Part shown: positions 6,535 through 9,219 of the stretch, piece after piece | Layout of the letters: the number at the start of each line of letters is the position of its first letter | Numbering within the stretch: the stretch's first letter is position 1 | From: Ruminococcus sp. | Lineage (GTDB): Bacteria; Bacillota; Clostridia; Oscillospirales; Ruminococcaceae | NCBI GenBank assembly: GCA_003488415.1 | Contig: DNLQ01000142.1 | Location: forward strand, 1 to 9,219 | Length of the DNA stretch: 9,219 bases | Direction of reading: 5' to 3' | Position numbers and translations under genes: made by a program | The notes under the pieces: generated by a model | The model's input: only the letters and a program-made list of their open reading frames with translations | What the model was told of the DNA's origin: nothing | Database searches by the model: none

Positions 6535-7716
6535 TCAGTGGTGGAAGAGTCTGATGCCTGTGAACGCCATAGCGATACCGTACTTGTTGCAGGTCTCGAT
6601 AACATTGTCGTCACGGATAGAGCCGCCGGGCTCTGCGATGAACTCAACGCCGGACTTTCTTGCTCTTTCGATGTTGTCTCCGAAGGGGAAGAAGGCGTCA
6701 GAGCCGAGGCATACGCCGGTGTTCTTTTCCAGCCATGCCTTTTTCTCCTCAGCGGTGAATACAGCAGGCTTTACCTTGAAGATACGCTGCCACTCGCCCT
6801 CACGGAGAACGTCCTCGTACTCGTCGCCGATGTACACGTCTATAGCGTTGTCACGGTCTGCACGGCGGATGTCGTCAACGAACTGGAGTCCCATGACCTG
6901 GGGAGACTGTCTCAGCCACCAGTTGTCAGCCTTCTGACCGGCAAGACGGGTGCAGTGGATACGGGACTGCTGACCTGCGCCGATACCGATAGCCTGACCG
7001 TCCTTGACGTAGCAAACGGAGTTTGACTGAGTATATTTCAGAGTGATAAGTGAGATAAGAAGGTCATCCTTCTTGTCGTCGGGGATATTCTTGTTTTCGG
7101 TAACGATATTTGCGAGAAGCTCACGGTTGATATCCAGCTCGTTGCGTCCCTGCTCGAAGGACACGCCGTAGACCTGCTTTGTCTCGATAGGTGCAGGCTT
7201 GTAGCTCTCGTCGATCCTGAGTATGCAGTAAGTACCCTTTCTCTTGGACTTCAGTATCTCAAGAGCCTCGGGATCGTAGTCGGGAGCGATAACTCCGTCG
7301 GACACCTCACGCTGGATCATCTTTGCGGTACAAACGTCCACCTTATCGGAGAGAGCGATGAAGTCGCCGTAGGAGGACATTCTGTCTGCGCCTCTTGCTC
7401 TTGCGTAAGCGCTTGCAAGGGGAGAAAGCTCGCCCAGGTCGTCCACCCAGTAGATCTTTTTCAGGTCATCGGAGAGGGGACGTCCGATAGCTGCACCTGC
7501 AGGAGATACGTGCTTGAATGAAGTTGCAGCGCAAACACCGGTAGCAGCCTTCAGCTCCTTTACGAGCTGCCAGCCGTTGAGAGCGTCCAGCAGGTTGATA
7601 TATCCGGGCTTGCCGCAGAGGACCTCGATAGGAAGGTCGCTGCCGTCAGCCATATACACTCTTGAAGGCTTCTGATTCGGATTACATCCGTACTTTAACT
7701 GCATTTCGTTTGACAT
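6535..7716 (-). CDS. purH: Phosphoribosylaminoimidazolecarboxamide formyltransferase (AICAR transformylase), stand-alone
   Basis: This cytoplasmic enzyme transfers a formyl group from 10-formyltetrahydrofolate to AICAR, making FAICAR, the penultimate step of IMP synthesis. At 393 residues it corresponds to the transformylase half of the usual bifunctional PurH (about 520 residues) and lacks the N-terminal IMP cyclohydrolase domain. Family motifs are intact: KYGCNPNQ near the start (8-15), SFKHVSPAGAA (66-76) with the catalytic Lys-His pair at 68-69, GDFIALSD (117-124), a KYTQSNSVCYVKDG segment (227-240), GAGQQSRIHCTRLAG (246-260), LGSDAFFPFGDN (337-348), GGSIRDD (364-370) and a terminal AFTGIRLFHH. 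The ATG has an excellent AAGGAGGA site. Cyclohydrolase activity must come from another protein, most likely the partial gene at the window end. The symbol purH is used because this is the PurH transformylase domain; some annotations leave stand-alone forms unnamed. Confidence 0.96.
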   Translation of the reverse strand: MSNEMQLKYGCNPNQKPSRVYMADGSDLPIEVLCGKPGYINLLDALNGWQLVKELKAATGVCAATSFKHVSPAGAAIGRPLSDDLKKIYWVDDLGELSPLASAYARARGADRMSSYGDFIALSDKVDVCTAKMIQREVSDGVIAPDYDPEALEILKSKRKGTYCILRIDESYKPAPIETKQVYGVSFEQGRNELDINRELLANIVTENKNIPDDKKDDLLISLITLKYTQSNSVCYVKDGQAIGIGAGQQSRIHCTRLAGQKADNWWLRQSPQVMGLQFVDDIRRADRDNAIDVYIGDEYEDVLREGEWQRIFKVKPAVFTAEEKKAWLEKNTGVCLGSDAFFPFGDNIERARKSGVEFIAEPGGSIRDDNVIETCNKYGIAMAFTGIRLFHH

Positions 7717-7872
7717 GATAATGTCCTCCTTAAAAAATCATGATAGTCATAAAGACTGGTTTATTCATATTCCGAATGGACAAAAAGCGGGTATGGAAGA
7801 AAGGTGCTGTCCCGGCATCAGCGCCGCAGTCAGGCATTTGACAGAGGGCAGCTCCGTAATTGTTACTGCTTA
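7717..7872 (-). other. Longest intergenic spacer, with a possible hairpin
   Basis: This 156-nt gap separates the YD-repeat lipoprotein gene from the transformylase gene. It is the only gap over 50 nt. On the minus strand GCTGCCC (7846-7852) can pair with GGGACAGC (7806-7813), with one bulged A, closing a loop of about 32 nt that may hold smaller stems. No T-run follows directly, so it does not look like a standard terminator. The AT-rich segment nearer the start codon offers no convincing -35/-10 pair. It could be an RNA-processing or attenuation site, or a leftover of a lost gene; none of these is shown. Confidence 0.3.
7724..7731 (-). promoter_or_regulatory. Ribosome binding site of the transformylase gene
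   Basis: AAGGAGGA lies 7 nt upstream of the ATG at 7716 and is preceded by a T-rich stretch. It is among the strongest Shine-Dalgarno sequences in the window, consistent with high expression of a biosynthetic enzyme. Confidence 0.8.
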
Positions 7873-8724
7873 CTATCGTTTCATGTCCTTATACTGAGAG
7901 ACTTCATACCAGGCGAGCTTGTCGCCGTAGTATATTTCCTGACGGGTGATGCGTCCCTGGCTGTCGAACTCTCTCAGCTCGGTGCTGGTGAATATCACAT
8001 TGTCGAGCATATCCACAGTCCGGACATCGAGGCGGATATTGTTGCCGTCGGCGTCGTAGGTGAAGTTTCTGACGGTACTTTCTGTCCTGTCCCCGTCGTA
8101 GCTGGTTTCGTTCTTCACGGCGACACGTCCGGCGGAGTCGTAGGTCATTGTCTCCACAACTGAAGGAACGGAAAGGTCATTGCGGAACTCCCGGTTGAGG
8201 GAGATGTTCCCGGAGCTGTCGTACTCATACTCATGGCGGAGAGTCTGGATCTCGCCGATGCTGCCGACGTCAGAGGAGACAGTCAGCTCGTTGCCGTGGG
8301 AGTCGTAGGTATAGCGTTTCACAGTTACCTGATCGCCCTTCATCACGGTTTTTTCCTGAGCGAGACTGCCGTCGGCGCCGTAGGAGAACTCCACAGTAGC
8401 CTCCGGCTCGGAGTTATACACAGTCCGGAGAGAGCCGTCGGCGTTATAGGTATAGCGGTGGAAGACCTTGCTTGTCTGACCGCTGTCGTAGTCATAGCTT
8501 TCGTAGGAGAGCGGGCGTCCGTAGTCGTTATACACGGCAGAAGCCTTTGATTTAGGCTGTTCTGTGCCGTCCGGAGAGATGAGGAACTTTTCTGTAGTCA
8601 TCTCGTAGGCAGGCACATTGCCGTCAGGACTTCCGGGCTGAGCCGCTCCCACAGTTTTTCCGCAGCCGTTCAGAGCAGTCCCGATGAGGACAGTGAGCAG
8701 AACTGCGGTGACAGATCTGTGCAT
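7873..8724 (-). CDS. YD-repeat (RHS-like) lipoprotein
   Basis: This is a predicted exported lipoprotein of 283 residues. The signal peptide ends in LNGC, with Cys21 as the anchored residue, and a Gly/Pro-rich linker follows to about residue 40. The rest is built of about eight YD-type repeats with the core [YF]-x-Y-[DN]-x-x-G: near 65 (YNDYGRPL), 91 (YTYNADGSL), 114 (SYGADGSL), 138 (YTYDSHGNEL), 166 (YEYDSSGNI), 193 (MTYDSAGRV), 221 (FTYDADGNNI) and 252 (EFDSQGRIT), spaced 23-30 residues apart. YD repeats form extended beta structures in RHS and teneurin proteins, but this protein is far too short to make a toxin-enclosing shell and has no RHS core or toxin domain. A carbohydrate- or surface-binding role is a guess. 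The ATG has a strong site (TAAGGGAGGT). The gene lies 47 nt after the IMP cyclohydrolase gene and before the transformylase gene, so it appears inserted in a purine operon. Confidence 0.92.
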   Translation of the reverse strand: MHRSVTAVLLTVLIGTALNGCGKTVGAAQPGSPDGNVPAYEMTTEKFLISPDGTEQPKSKASAVYNDYGRPLSYESYDYDSGQTSKVFHRYTYNADGSLRTVYNSEPEATVEFSYGADGSLAQEKTVMKGDQVTVKRYTYDSHGNELTVSSDVGSIGEIQTLRHEYEYDSSGNISLNREFRNDLSVPSVVETMTYDSAGRVAVKNETSYDGDRTESTVRNFTYDADGNNIRLDVRTVDMLDNVIFTSTELREFDSQGRITRQEIYYGDKLAWYEVSQYKDMKR

Positions 8725-8730
8725 TTCCCG

Positions 8731-8740
8731 ACCTCCCTTA
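8731..8740 (-). promoter_or_regulatory. Ribosome binding site of the YD-repeat lipoprotein gene
   Basis: TAAGGGAGGT on the minus strand lies 6 nt upstream of the ATG at 8724 and is a strong Shine-Dalgarno match. It fixes the start that gives a complete lipoprotein signal peptide. Confidence 0.75.
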
Positions 8741-8771
8741 TCCTTGCAAAGAGGAAAACGGACATGGGGGA

Positions 8772-9219
8772 TCAGGAATTCTTATTGACGATGCGTGTCT
8801 CGTACTTGCCGGACTCAAGGTCAACGAAGCGGACGAACAGTGAGACCTTGTTGTCAGCGTTGAGGCTGTTCCAGACCATATCTGTGAACTCATCGATATT
8901 TCCGGAGATGCCTACCAGCTCAGGCTCGCCCTCAAAGCTGGGGAGGGGGTTGCCGTCGCCCATGTAGGTATGGATGAAGTGACCTTCACCGTTTACGGGA
9001 TCGGTGTAGGAGAAGGTGAAGCGCTGGCAGGAGCTGGGGTTGCCGTTAGCGCTCTTGAGGATCGACATAGCGTAGTTGAAGCCCTCGCTGCCGAAGCGGA
9101 GGATACCGGAGATACGGGGGGTATAGTTGGGAGCGTCGTCCTCAAACTCACGGGTGCGGAGAGCCTGCTCAAAGGTATACTGCTTGTCCATAAGCTCGTA
9201 GATCGTATCGGTCTGATCG
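8772..9219 (-). CDS. IMP cyclohydrolase, PurO-like, partial (5' part outside the window)
   Basis: This cytoplasmic enzyme is predicted to close FAICAR to IMP, the last step of purine synthesis. About 148 C-terminal residues are visible. The frame stays open to the window edge, with DQTDTIYEL upstream of the first Met, so that ATG at 9191 is internal and the true start lies outside. I recognise the sequence as the stand-alone clostridial IMP cyclohydrolase related to archaeal PurO, from the segment around APNYTPRISGIL, the GEGHFIHTYMGDGNPLPSF segment, the VWNSLNADNKVSLFVR segment and the terminal YETRIVNKN. This is unrelated to the MGS-like cyclohydrolase domain of PurH. The downstream transformylase supplies its substrate, which strongly supports the assignment. 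The full-length protein would be expected to have about 235 residues. Confidence is from remembered family sequences, not a search. Confidence 0.85.
   Translation of the reverse strand, partial: DQTDTIYELMDKQYTFEQALRTREFEDDAPNYTPRISGILRFGSEGFNYAMSILKSANGNPSSCQRFTFSYTDPVNGEGHFIHTYMGDGNPLPSFEGEPELVGISGNIDEFTDMVWNSLNADNKVSLFVRFVDLESGKYETRIVNKNS

Noticed and set aside
6419..7026. Two long plus-strand frames (6419-6937 and 6517-7026) opposite the transformylase gene
   Set aside because: They are antisense to a highly conserved enzyme, their translations have no recognisable domain, and they lack good ribosome binding sites.
7726..7750. Hairpin ATGA-CTA-TCAT followed by a T-run just before the transformylase start
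   Set aside because: The stem is only 4 A/T-rich pairs and the T-run leads into the ribosome binding site, so termination there is implausible.
7760..7785. Possible PurR operator (a CCGAA core within ATATTCCGAATGG) upstream of the transformylase gene
   Set aside because: Only five core bases match, the following C is missing, and there is no properly spaced second box. PurR boxes normally come in pairs.
7715..7897. Plus-strand frame of 60 codons across the 156-nt spacer
   Set aside because: It runs against the direction of all other genes, overlaps both neighbours, and its product has no recognisable features.
7873..8724. RHS/YD polymorphic toxin or its fragment
   Set aside because: The protein is complete with its own signal peptide, and it has no RHS core motif, toxin domain or neighbouring immunity gene.
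8772..9191. Complete 139-residue protein starting at the ATG at 9191
   Set aside because: The frame stays open to the window edge with family-like sequence (DQTDTIYEL) before that Met, so the gene is partial and the Met is internal.

Overview
The window is a one-directional block of a mid-GC Firmicute genome: every gene I can support lies on the minus strand, so it reads from position 9219 down to 45. The likely source is a Clostridia member close to Ruminococcus/Oscillospiraceae. The reasons are the split purine enzymes (a stand-alone AICAR transformylase and a separate IMP cyclohydrolase in place of fused PurH), strong AAGGAGG-type ribosome binding sites, TTG starts, and many acidic, Ser/Thr-rich lipoproteins. 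This placement is from memory of such genomes, not from a search.

Purine section (9219-6535). The window opens inside the 3' part of a gene for IMP cyclohydrolase of the PurO-like type (its start lies outside). A YD-repeat (RHS-like) lipoprotein gene follows, then a 156-nt spacer, then a complete stand-alone AICAR transformylase gene. The two enzymes catalyse the last two steps of IMP synthesis (AICAR to FAICAR to IMP). The YD lipoprotein sits between them and has no evident purine role.

Envelope section (6513-45). Downstream of the transformylase lie a small lipoprotein gene broken by two frameshifts, a four-helix membrane protein, and four consecutive lipoprotein genes of about 517, 511, 384 and 392 residues. 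Those four are paralogues. Each has a signal peptide with a lipobox, a low-complexity linker and then two or three copies of a roughly 140-160 residue domain that resembles the PsbP/DcrB-like fold in layout. The two longer proteins pair with each other, as do the two shorter ones. Gaps between these genes are 34, 10, 1 and 17 nt, which suggests one transcript with translational coupling. Two of the four appear to start with TTG.

The most unusual content is this paralogous tandem-domain lipoprotein cluster with its companion membrane protein. I cannot assign it a function. No tRNA, rRNA, CRISPR array, insertion sequence, convincing rho-independent terminator or convincing promoter was seen. 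Apart from the 156-nt spacer, every gap between genes is under 50 nt.
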